Assembly: GCF_937997535.1 (NCBI RefSeq)
Contig: NZ_CALKTT010000029.1
Span: 1 to 25,981 of the forward strand
Length of the DNA stretch: 25,981 nt
From: an uncultured Campylobacter sp.
GTDB lineage: Bacteria; Campylobacterota; Campylobacteria; Campylobacterales; Campylobacteraceae
Direction of reading: 5' to 3'
The notes under the pieces are model-generated. The model saw nothing but the letters and a program-made list of their open reading frames with translations. It had not been told where the DNA came from and did not search any database. The first letter of the stretch is position 1. Every line of letters begins with the position of its first letter. Positions 7,030 through 14,460 of this stretch are shown here, in pieces. Position numbers and translations under genes: made by a program.

Positions 7030-7844
7030 TAGGCGCGCGCTCCAAAAAATACCTAAGCCTTTTCGCGCTTGCTTGCTGCGTCGCCACCTTTGCGTTTTAC
7101 CTGCGCTTTAAAAGCGAGGAAAACGAGATAAAAATCAAGCAGCAGTTCGATTTTAGCGCGAGTCTTTTTGAAAAGATCGTCGATGAAGAGAAGCTAAACG
7201 CCTTTGCGATCTCGCTGATTTTATCGCAGAACAGCGACGTGGTGCGCTGCTTTGAGAGCGGCAAACACGGCGAGTGTATGGATGTGACGAAAAAATACAA
7301 AGACATTTTGAGTGCGGTGCCCTTCTATACGGGCGTGAAGATACATTTTCATACGCAAAATACCAGAAGCCTGGCCAGAAGCTGGAGCGACGAATTTTAC
7401 AACGACGATCTGAGCTCCTTTCGCCATTCGCTTTTGCAGATCCGCCAGAGCCTGCTTCCTAAAGCGCTTGTGGAGATGGGGCGATGCGGGGTTTTTATGC
7501 GCGGAATTTCGCCTGTTTTTAGCGACGGTAAATTTATCGGAAGCGCCGAGATAATGCTCGATTTCGAGCATGTCATCGCGCAGATCAACCGCATGGGAAA
7601 CGATATTTTTATCCTCGTAGATAAGAGGTTCGAGACCGACTGCTTTTACGATAAAATAGGCGTTATCAAGGACTTTATCGTCGTAAATAGCGCGCCGGAT
7701 TACGACGTTTTGTCGATTTTGGCGACGCTTGATTTTGGGGCGCAGAGCTTTATCAAAAAGGACGGCCACTATTTTTACGTGAGGGCGTTTTCGGACGAAA
7801 ACGGCACGAAGCTGGGCTATATAATTTTGCACCGCGAAGGCTAG
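7026..7844 (+). CDS. Membrane-anchored dCache_3-like sensor protein without output domain
   Basis: 272 residues. One N-terminal membrane segment (about 9-26) is followed by an extracytoplasmic domain. The middle matches, by eye, the double-Cache type 3 pattern of chemoreceptors and sensor kinases: KIHFHTQNTRSLARSW, then DDLSSFRHSL, then GRCGVFMRGISPVFSDGKFIGSAEIMLDFEHV at about 155-186. The protein ends at YIILHREG, where a chemoreceptor would normally enter its second membrane helix. There is no second helix, HAMP, methyl-accepting, kinase or GGDEF domain, and none of the bases after the stop look like a remnant of one. Start by the ATGA overlap with the HIT gene. Either it is a stand-alone sensor that works with a partner, or it is the stable remainder of a truncated receptor. 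The ligand is unknown. Confidence 0.75.
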   Translation: MIGARSKKYLSLFALACCVATFAFYLRFKSEENEIKIKQQFDFSASLFEKIVDEEKLNAFAISLILSQNSDVVRCFESGKHGECMDVTKKYKDILSAVPFYTGVKIHFHTQNTRSLARSWSDEFYNDDLSSFRHSLLQIRQSLLPKALVEMGRCGVFMRGISPVFSDGKFIGSAEIMLDFEHVIAQINRMGNDIFILVDKRFETDCFYDKIGVIKDFIVVNSAPDYDVLSILATLDFGAQSFIKKDGHYFYVRAFSDENGTKLGYIILHREG

Positions 7845-7970
7845 CGGCGAGATTTAAATTTAGGCATTTTGTAGCTTATCTGCTTTATCGCAGCGGTGCA
7901 GCGTTTTAAATTTAATCGCATGATCTCGGAAATTTGCGCTGAAATTTTAAATTTTAAAAGGAGCGTCGGT

Positions 7971-8732
7971 ATGAAATTTTATAAATCCGTTAAATTTAAA
8001 GCCCTGGCTGGCACGCTGCTTCTTATAATAATACTTTGCGCCGTATTTATCCGTATAATTCCCGATTACTCCACTTCACGAGGCTTTGCGATAGTTTCCC
8101 TCCCCGATTACAATAAATACAAGCAAGGCTATTGCCTCAAAGAAAACAGAATTTTGCCCAAAGAGGAGCTGTATAAAAGAGCGATAGGACAGTATTTGGA
8201 TTATGAGTTAAAACTAGAACAAATGATCAATGATTATAGGACCTACGCCTATGGCAGTTCTTGGCGTAGCTCATATGAAATTGCATACTATGAACTAGAG
8301 AACATAAATTTATCTAATTGGTTTGAAGTATTAAAAAAGCATCATGATAATAATGAGACGTTCGAGGAAATTTTTATGAATAAACTAAAAGCTAAAAAAA
8401 CCGACCCAAAGAAATATTTAAAAATAAATTTGAAAGATATGAGTGCCGGGTTTGATAGACCGATAATTATTCTAGACGGCGCTTATAAAGGACCAAATAT
8501 TCATATATTGTTAGATAGATTTGTTTTAATTTATAAAAATTATATACAACGCAATCATTCCGAATACTTATTTGATAGAATGAATTTTTCTGAAAAGATC
8601 AAAGAATATTACCAGGAGAGAAACAAGGCGCCGTTTGATATAAAACAGGGTTTTGAGCTGGACAACTGCGGAAATTTAAATTATCCATTGGAAGAATATT
8701 ATTTACGCAGCAGGGAAGCAAAAGGCGGCTGA
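7971..8732 (+). CDS. Hypothetical single-pass membrane protein, AT-rich
   Basis: 253 residues. I chose the ATG at 7971 because AAAAGGAG lies 7 nt upstream; the frame opens earlier (7896) but without a site. An N-terminal membrane segment lies at about 13-27 (LAGTLLLIIILCAVF), followed by a soluble part rich in Tyr, Lys, Asn and Glu (YDYELKLEQMINDYRTYAYG, then YYELENINLSNWFEV). No family recognised. The coding sequence, especially 8200-8600, uses many more A/T-ending codons than its neighbours, a hint of relaxed selection or recent arrival. It faces the sensor kinase tail to tail. Confidence 0.6.
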   Translation: MKFYKSVKFKALAGTLLLIIILCAVFIRIIPDYSTSRGFAIVSLPDYNKYKQGYCLKENRILPKEELYKRAIGQYLDYELKLEQMINDYRTYAYGSSWRSSYEIAYYELENINLSNWFEVLKKHHDNNETFEEIFMNKLKAKKTDPKKYLKINLKDMSAGFDRPIIILDGAYKGPNIHILLDRFVLIYKNYIQRNHSEYLFDRMNFSEKIKEYYQERNKAPFDIKQGFELDNCGNLNYPLEEYYLRSREAKGG

Positions 8733-8769
8733 AAAGTCGCGTTAAAATAAAATTTAAAAAGCCCTATCC

Positions 8770-8804
8770 GCGCAAATTTCACTTCTAAATTTTAAAATTT
8801 ACGC
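8770..8804 (-). terminator. Candidate terminator after the psr/two-component operon
   Basis: GCGCAAATTT at 8770-8779 and AAATTTACGC at 8795-8804. In a minus-strand transcript this is a 10-bp stem with one G-U pair and a 15-nt loop, followed by GGAUAGGGCUUUUU. In the plus-strand transcript one pair becomes C-A, so it suits the kinase operon better. The 16-bp palindrome TAAATTTTAAAATTTA (8786-8801) overlaps it. Confidence 0.45.
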
Positions 8805-8822
8805 CTAAAATTACGCGCCGTT

Positions 8823-9941
8823 TTAGTCCAAAAGCTTCTGCTTAAACAGCGGGATTTTGTAGCAAAAGGTGCTGCCCTCACCGAGTTTCGAGCTGACGCT
8901 TTTTGCGATGCCGTAGCGCTTGCAAATTTTATCGATTATGTTTAGCCCGAGGCCGAATCCGCCAAGAGCCGCATTTTCGCGCGAGTATCTCTCCCAGATC
9001 GCGCTCGTATCCTTTATGCCGATGCCGAAATCCTGCACGCTAAAGACCGCTATGCTCACCCCTTTTTCCAGTGCGATGATGATCTTGCCGCCTGGGCGCG
9101 AGTATTTTATGGCGTTACTTAGCGTGTTGTCGATGAGGCGCATTAGCGAGGTTTCGTCCATAAAAACGCTCACGTCGGGCGCTATTCGCGATTGTAAGCT
9201 TATGTTTTTGCTTTTTGCGACCAGATAGATGAAATTTATCCTAGCGCTCAAAAACTCGCTCATATCGATGCGGCGGCTTTTGAAGCTCATCTTGCCGCTT
9301 TTGATGAAGTACTCCACGTCCTCGTAAGTAATTACCATCTGCTTGAGCGCGGATTTTATTCGCGCAGTGTGTTTATCGCGCAGCCCAAGCATCTCGGTAT
9401 TGATGAGCGCGACGCCTAGGGGGGTCTTTAGCTCGTGCATCGCGTCGTTGAAAAACGCCTTGATGAGGTTGCTTTGCTGCGCGTAGAAATTTTTTATGAT
9501 TTTGTAGTTAAACAGCGCGATAATGAGCGCTACAAAAATCGTGATAAAGATCGTAGAGATCGCGATAAATTCTATCTTTGCGTAGCTTATCTTTTTTGAG
9601 ATGACAAAAAAATGCAGCTTGCCCTCATGTAGAAAGTGGCGCTTAAAAAATACCCGTCCGCCAAATTTCAGCGTGATAAATGCAAAATCCGGCGGTTGGA
9701 CGCTTAGGTTTGATCTTAAAATTTCGCCGTTTGCATTTAGGATCGCGTAGTCGTAGATTAGCTCGTCTTTTAGATTCAGATCCGCGCCGGCTAGGGCTTC
9801 GCCGCTTTTTTGTATCAGCTCGGCGACGTCGGCGCTCTCCTCGATTTTGGAATTTAAATAGATGATATAAAGGCTCTCGCTTATGAAGGCGCCGATGATG
9901 AAGATCGCGCTAAAAAGCGTAAATTTAAACCCTTTAAGCAT
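8823..9941 (-). CDS. Two-component sensor histidine kinase
   Basis: 372 residues. The ATG at 9941 overlaps the regulator's stop by 8 nt (ATGCTTAA), so I prefer it to a longer frame. Membrane segments at about 8-28 and 122-144 enclose a periplasmic loop of some 95 residues. There is no HAMP. The H-box is AMHELKTPLG with phospho-accepting His169; the N-box is DNTLSNAIKYS (271-281); G1 is DFGIGI (304-309); the F region is IWERYS (315-320); G2 is GGFGLGL (327-333). All catalytic parts are intact. Last gene of the minus-strand run psrA-psrB-psrC-regulator-kinase, so it probably senses something related to sulfur respiration or the redox state of the envelope. That link is inferred only from position. 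Confidence 0.92.
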   Translation of the reverse strand: MLKGFKFTLFSAIFIIGAFISESLYIIYLNSKIEESADVAELIQKSGEALAGADLNLKDELIYDYAILNANGEILRSNLSVQPPDFAFITLKFGGRVFFKRHFLHEGKLHFFVISKKISYAKIEFIAISTIFITIFVALIIALFNYKIIKNFYAQQSNLIKAFFNDAMHELKTPLGVALINTEMLGLRDKHTARIKSALKQMVITYEDVEYFIKSGKMSFKSRRIDMSEFLSARINFIYLVAKSKNISLQSRIAPDVSVFMDETSLMRLIDNTLSNAIKYSRPGGKIIIALEKGVSIAVFSVQDFGIGIKDTSAIWERYSRENAALGGFGLGLNIIDKICKRYGIAKSVSSKLGEGSTFCYKIPLFKQKLLD

Positions 9942-10542
9942 TGATCTTATATCCGAGTCCGCGGCTGGAGAGGATGAAGTCGTTGCTCGTTTTGGAGCGG
10001 AGGTTGCTGATATGTACGCGCACATCGACGCTAACGAATCTTTTGATATTGGCGAGCAGAAATTCTATGATTTTGATCTCTTTGGCGCTTAGCGATATCT
10101 CTTCGTCCGCGCGTTTTAAAATTTTTAAATTTGCGAAGTAGTGAAATTTATCCGCGATCTTGACGGCGCCCTTTTCGTCGCCGAAATACTTTCGCATCAG
10201 CTCGCTTACTCTAAATTTAAGCTCGGCTAGATGAAAGGGCTTTTTTAGATATTCGTTGCAACCAAGCTCGTAGCATTGGCTCAAATCATCGATGTCGCCG
10301 AGCGAGGTCATCATCATAACGGGAGTGTTAAGACCGAGGTTTCGCGCATATCTAAGCACCTCTTCGCCCGAAACCTCCGGCACCTTGATGTCTAAAATCA
10401 GCAAGTGGTATGTATTCGCGGCGATCTTATCGCAGGCTGCGTCGCCGCTTTCGCATTCGTCCACCTCGTAGCCGAGCTCCGCGAGATACTCGCTTACGCT
10501 GCTTCTGTATTCAAAATCGTCTTCTAAAAGTAAAATTTTCAA
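9934..10542 (-). CDS. OmpR-type response regulator with shortened DNA-binding domain
   Basis: 202 residues, versus about 220-230 for the family. The start is TTG at 10542 behind AGGGAACGGG. The receiver domain is complete: acidic pocket at Asp8/Asp9, phospho-acceptor Asp51 in LLILDIKVP, Thr79 in MMMTS, Lys101 in LKKPF. The C-terminal winged helix starts normally (ISLSAKEIKIIEFLLANIKRFVS, 149-171) and ends normally (VRVHISNLRSKT..., RGLGYKI, 174-200). The usual stretch between them, helix 2 with its E-L-x-x-x-V-W motif and the loop before the recognition helix, is absent: FVSVD (169-173) runs straight into VRVHISNLR. I estimate 16-18 residues missing, in frame, around base 10025. It could still be phosphorylated; whether it still binds DNA is doubtful. 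Confidence 0.9.
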   Translation of the reverse strand: MKILLLEDDFEYRSSVSEYLAELGYEVDECESGDAACDKIAANTYHLLILDIKVPEVSGEEVLRYARNLGLNTPVMMMTSLGDIDDLSQCYELGCNEYLKKPFHLAELKFRVSELMRKYFGDEKGAVKIADKFHYFANLKILKRADEEISLSAKEIKIIEFLLANIKRFVSVDVRVHISNLRSKTSNDFILSSRGLGYKINA

Positions 10543-10557
10543 ACCCGTTCCCTAAAT

Positions 10558-10579
10558 CGGGAGCGAGACTACGCTCCCG
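10558..10579 (-). other. Hairpin at the psrC-regulator junction
   Basis: CGGGAGCG at 10558-10565 and CGCTCCCG at 10572-10579: a perfect 8-bp GC-rich stem with a 6-nt loop that contains the psrC stop codon. No U-run follows on the minus strand, so it looks like an mRNA processing, stabilising or attenuating element inside the operon rather than a full terminator. The regulator's ribosome-binding site lies just after it. Confidence 0.6.
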
Positions 10580-11540
10580 TGCAAATTTGCCCCGCATATA
10601 CGATGTAGTAGCGAAGCAGAATGACGCCGCAAAGCACGACGAAAGAATTTAAAACTATAAACGCAGGCTTGTAAGCGTGGTTTTTCAGCGCCGTAAAGGC
10701 GATGATGATCGGAGCGATGAGCCCCGTGCCTAAAACGCCGATCCAGAAAATTTTACCGTAAACCTCGTGCGTCAAAGCCTGCTGTGCCGCAAGCGCGCTA
10801 GTGCCGCCCTCAAAATACATCCCGACAAACAGAATGAATAAAAGCGGAATTTCAAATAGTATCGCGCGCAGATCAAGCACCAAAAGGTATTTTATGCTAT
10901 CTTTGTTTAACGAGCCTTTAAAAAACAAAAGCCCCACTAAAATGCTCGCCGCGATGCCGCTGGAAAAGCCGGATAGCAGAAATAAAATCGGCAGCACAGG
11001 CGTATTCCAAAGCGGAATTTTCATCACCGCGCTTAGTAAAAAGCCCGTATATGCGCCCACGCAAAGAGCAAGGATAAATAAAACTCGCTCGAAAGCTTTG
11101 GATGCTTTGGCGAACGAGCTTAGTAAATTCACGATAGGTCGCAGAAAGGCGAGCAGTTTAAATTTACAAATTTCCTCGCCGAATACGCATAGCGCAAATA
11201 CAAAGCTAAGCGGCACGTAGATTAAAAGCGCCGCCACGCCTATGCTCATTACGGAGCCGAAGTTAAATTTGATCAGTAAAAGATAAAAGCTAAATGGCTT
11301 GCCCAGATCAAAGATCAAAAGCAAAAGCCCCGCGCAGATCGTAAGCGGCGCCGTGATCGCACCCGCTCTAATCATCGCGTCCCAGATAGAATTTTGCTCG
11401 CTTTCGTGGCGGTTCCATTTGACTAAAAGCGCCACCATAGTCGCTCCCGCGCTAAGACCCGCCAAAAATAGATAAATTGCAATCGGCCAAGGCCAGTAAA
11501 TTTCAGAGTATTGGCTCATATCGCCCCACATATTATTCAT
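10569..11540 (-). CDS. psrC: Polysulfide reductase membrane subunit (NrfD/PsrC family)
   Basis: 323 residues with about eight membrane helices, close to Wolinella PsrC in length. NrfD/PsrC proteins carry no haem and oxidise menaquinol, passing electrons to the FeS subunit outside. Typical parts are WPWPIAIYLFLAGLSAGA at about 16-33, FDLGKPFSFYLLLIKFNFGSVMSIG at about 81-105 and LFLLSGFSSGIAASI mid-protein. The NrfD type separates this operon from Salmonella phs, whose third subunit is a shorter cytochrome b. The ATG at 11540 overlaps the psrB stop by 8 nt (ATGAATAA). Confidence 0.88.
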   Translation of the reverse strand: MNNMWGDMSQYSEIYWPWPIAIYLFLAGLSAGATMVALLVKWNRHESEQNSIWDAMIRAGAITAPLTICAGLLLLIFDLGKPFSFYLLLIKFNFGSVMSIGVAALLIYVPLSFVFALCVFGEEICKFKLLAFLRPIVNLLSSFAKASKAFERVLFILALCVGAYTGFLLSAVMKIPLWNTPVLPILFLLSGFSSGIAASILVGLLFFKGSLNKDSIKYLLVLDLRAILFEIPLLFILFVGMYFEGGTSALAAQQALTHEVYGKIFWIGVLGTGLIAPIIIAFTALKNHAYKPAFIVLNSFVVLCGVILLRYYIVYAGQICTGA

Positions 11541-12099
11541 AGCGTCCCCCTTTTTTGTTTTTGATATTCGCTAGGCGCGGTTTGGTGTTTAGATACGCTT
11601 TGGGATATTCTACGCTCGTTTTGGCTAGCTGTTTGCTTACCTCGGAATTTACGTCATTTACGTCGCCGAAAGTTAAAGCATCCGTTGGGCACACGCTTAC
11701 GCATGCAGGCTGCAAGCCTTTGCTCGTGCGGTTCGTGTAGCAAAAGGTGCATTTGCCGATAGCGTGCGTGATAGGATCGACAAATCTGGCGTCGTAAGGA
11801 CAGGCCAGGATGCAGTATTTGCAGCTGACGCAAAGCCTCTCGTCTATGAGCGTTACGCCGTCTTTGGTTTTAAAGCTCGCTCCCGTAGGGCAGACGTCCA
11901 CGCAGGGGCTGTCCTCGCACATAACGCAGCTAGCGCGCGAGTAATCAAGCTTTAAATTTGGAAAAACGCCGCTTGTTTTGCCGTGCACTTGCAGCCTATA
12001 AACGCCGCTCGGTACGCCGTTTTCGTTTCTACACGCAACCGAACAGGCTTGGCAACCTATACATAAATTTTCGTCGTGAATCATTATGAGTTTTTTCAT
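11533..12099 (-). CDS. psrB: Polysulfide/thiosulfate reductase FeS electron-transfer subunit
   Basis: 188 residues. I chose the ATG at 12099 with AAAGGGG upstream; a TTG at 12114 in the same frame would add five residues. Sixteen Cys form four 4Fe-4S sites of the DmsB/PsrB type: 13, 16, 19, 23; 58, 61, 66, 70; 90, 93, 96, 100; 117, 120, 133, 137. No signal peptide, as usual for subunits exported piggy-back with the Tat-dependent catalytic partner. It sits 11 nt after psrA and overlaps psrC, as expected for a stoichiometric complex. Confidence 0.93.
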   Translation of the reverse strand: MKKLIMIHDENLCIGCQACSVACRNENGVPSGVYRLQVHGKTSGVFPNLKLDYSRASCVMCEDSPCVDVCPTGASFKTKDGVTLIDERLCVSCKYCILACPYDARFVDPITHAIGKCTFCYTNRTSKGLQPACVSVCPTDALTFGDVNDVNSEVSKQLAKTSVEYPKAYLNTKPRLANIKNKKGGRYE

Positions 12100-12110
12100 A
12101 ACCGCCCCTT

Positions 12111-14375
12111 TCAAATTTTAACTATATCGACGCCGACGTTGGTTACCATCGTGCTTACCACAGGACCCGCAGCGGGATCGAGAAGGACGCTTTGGTTGGT
12201 GCCTACGCCGTTCGTGCGCTTTAGCCCGGGGCTTACGTGCCCAAAGCCGTGGTATAAAAATAGGCAATCGTCCCTGATGCCTTGCGTGACGAAAATTTTA
12301 GCCTTTTGCTCGCCGAATTTATTTTTGAGCTTTACGATATCGCCCGTCTTTAGCCCCTCCGCTTTTGCAGAAGCTGGGCTGATCCAAACCGGCGATTCGC
12401 TCATCATATCGTTTAAAATTTTGATATTTTGCGTGTGACCGTTGGTATGAAGCGCGGTCTTGCCGGTCATTAGGCAGTATTTGTGCCCGCCGAATACGTC
12501 CATACCCTCGGTATTTAAGCAGCCGTATCCCGCAAAAAGCTCCTCCACTTTTGGCGCGAAAAGCTCGATCTTGCCGCTCGGGGTTTTAAATTTCATCTGC
12601 GAGCTCATCTCGCCGTTTTCGTCCACGAACTCCGCCGCGGCAGGATATTTATCGATAAATTTAGCCACGAGCTTTGGCTCCCGGTAATACAGCTTCGGTA
12701 CCTTGTAGCTTACGTAGCCGTTTTTGATTAAATTTGCGATCAGCTCGGCGTTACCTTTGGCTTGCTGCATGCGGTATTCGTCGATGTTGTTCCAGGTGTA
12801 GTCTTTATCGATCTTCATCACCCTCGCAAGCTCTCTAAAAATTTCATAGCCGCACTTCGTATCGCCCACCGGCTCAACGGCTTTGTTTCGCATCACAAAT
12901 CCAGGCGCGGTGCCGCCTTTGTTTTGAATCGACTCGTCGCGCTCCAAATATGTGGATTCGGGCAAGATCACGTCGGCTAGGCACGCGAAGTCGCTCATAT
13001 ACACGTCGATTGCGAGCACGAAGTCTAGCTTTTTGATCGCCTCTACGCTCTTATCCACGCCCGCAACGTTGATGAGGTGGTTAAAGCGCGTGCTGACCCA
13101 GCCTTTTACAGGATACGGTTTTTCGCTTAAAATCGTAGGCGCGATCTGCATCAAAACACCGTGTTTGCGCGGCACGAAGAAATTTTCGCTACCTTCTTCG
13201 CCGCAGCCGTCGATACGCGCGGTCTTTGGAATTTTAAAATTTTTATCCGGGTTTGAGATGGTAGGGAATAGATCCTCTTTGCAAAGCGTGTTGAAGGTTT
13301 TAGAGTCTTTAGAAAAGTAAATTCCGCCCTTTTTCTCGACGTTTCCCATCAGCGCGTTTGCGATCGCGATGGCGCGCGTGCGGATATATTCGGCTTTGGC
13401 GGTCGTGGTTTTATGACCCCAATCAATTACGACTGCGGGAGCCGCAGCGTAAATTTCATTTGCGATGCGCTCGATCTTGTCCGCTTTGATCCCCGTAATG
13501 CCCTCTTGCCAAAGCGGCGTCGTATCCTTAACGGACTGCTTTAGCTCCTCTAGCCCCACGGCGTATTGTTCGATAAATTTTTTGTCGTATTTGTTATCGC
13601 GCAGCCAGACGTGGATTAGCGCCATCAAAAACGCCGCGTCGGTTCCCGGTTTTATCGGCAGCCACTCGTCAGCTTTGGAAGCTACGACGCTAAAGCGCGG
13701 ATCGAGAACCAAAAGCTTTACGTCCTCTCTGCTTGCGGCTTTTGCGAGCTTTTTGGTTTTTGAGATGTCGATGCCCTCAAAAAGGTTGTGACCGAAATTT
13801 ACGATATATTTTGCATCGCCGTAGTCTCTTTGCATGTTGGTGCCGAAGGTGTGCGGTACGGCGATATTGTAGGTGATCGGACAACAGGACCAGTGCGAGT
13901 AGATGTTCGGGCTGCCGTAGGCACAGGCGAAATTCATCATCTGAGTGTGGTGCTCGCCCGTTTTGGAGGTAAAAACTACGCTTTGCGGGCCGTATTTTTG
14001 CGAAATTTCGTCTAGCCTCTGCGCGCAAATTTTAAGCGCCTCGTCCCAGCTCGCCTCTTTAAATTTGCCCTCGCCGCGCTCGCCTACGCGAATGAGCGGC
14101 TTAATGAGCCTTTGATCGTCGTAGAGCTGATTGATGCCCGCTCCGCCGCGAGCGCAGACGGAGGTTTTGTTTGAAAACCTGTGGTTGCCCTCGATTAAAG
14201 CGCCGCGGCCGTCTTTGACGGTCACCTCGATAGGACAGCGCGAGGAGCACATCTCGCAGACGCTGGCGACTTTCTTTTCCGTTCCGCCGGTGACCGCGCT
14301 AGCATTTAAATTTAGATTTAGCGTCGCTAGCGTGCCGATCGCGGCGGTACTTTTTAAGAAATTTCGTCTATTCAT
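12111..14375 (-). CDS. psrA: Molybdopterin polysulfide/thiosulfate reductase catalytic subunit
   Basis: 754 residues, matching PsrA/PhsA (about 760) and much shorter than tetrathionate or arsenate reductases. The N-terminus is a Tat signal (RRNFLK at 3-8, hydrophobic stretch, ASA near 25-27), so the enzyme acts in the periplasm. A 4Fe-4S cluster is bound by Cys40, 43, 47 and 74. Cys164 or Cys165 in SHWSCCPI is the likely molybdenum ligand. Later parts follow the MGD-binding fold, including LPESTYLERDES, and the C-terminal molydopterin dinucleotide-binding domain (TGKTALHTNGHTQN, then GLKTGDIVKLKNKFG). The exact sulfur substrate (polysulfide, thiosulfate or both) cannot be decided from sequence. 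AAGGAG lies just before the ATG. First gene of the operon, 85 bp after the MFS gene on the same strand. Confidence 0.92.
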   Translation of the reverse strand: MNRRNFLKSTAAIGTLATLNLNLNASAVTGGTEKKVASVCEMCSSRCPIEVTVKDGRGALIEGNHRFSNKTSVCARGGAGINQLYDDQRLIKPLIRVGERGEGKFKEASWDEALKICAQRLDEISQKYGPQSVVFTSKTGEHHTQMMNFACAYGSPNIYSHWSCCPITYNIAVPHTFGTNMQRDYGDAKYIVNFGHNLFEGIDISKTKKLAKAASREDVKLLVLDPRFSVVASKADEWLPIKPGTDAAFLMALIHVWLRDNKYDKKFIEQYAVGLEELKQSVKDTTPLWQEGITGIKADKIERIANEIYAAAPAVVIDWGHKTTTAKAEYIRTRAIAIANALMGNVEKKGGIYFSKDSKTFNTLCKEDLFPTISNPDKNFKIPKTARIDGCGEEGSENFFVPRKHGVLMQIAPTILSEKPYPVKGWVSTRFNHLINVAGVDKSVEAIKKLDFVLAIDVYMSDFACLADVILPESTYLERDESIQNKGGTAPGFVMRNKAVEPVGDTKCGYEIFRELARVMKIDKDYTWNNIDEYRMQQAKGNAELIANLIKNGYVSYKVPKLYYREPKLVAKFIDKYPAAAEFVDENGEMSSQMKFKTPSGKIELFAPKVEELFAGYGCLNTEGMDVFGGHKYCLMTGKTALHTNGHTQNIKILNDMMSESPVWISPASAKAEGLKTGDIVKLKNKFGEQKAKIFVTQGIRDDCLFLYHGFGHVSPGLKRTNGVGTNQSVLLDPAAGPVVSTMVTNVGVDIVKI

Positions 14376-14460
14376 AAAAACTCCTTACCTTTAAATTTTG
14401 GTAGGAATTCTAAGGCTTCATCGTAAAAATAAGGTTAATTTTGATAATGCAGCTTTTGGC

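Noticed and set aside
7221..7832. 203-residue minus-strand open frame opposite the dCache-like gene
   Set aside because: Shadow frame; the plus-strand product has a recognisable sensor domain and a coupled start.
9942..10025. Longer N-terminus for the sensor kinase
   Set aside because: The added residues are Ser/Thr/Ala-rich without a ribosome-binding site and lie inside the regulator gene; the ATG at 9941 overlaps the regulator stop by 8 nt in typical fashion.
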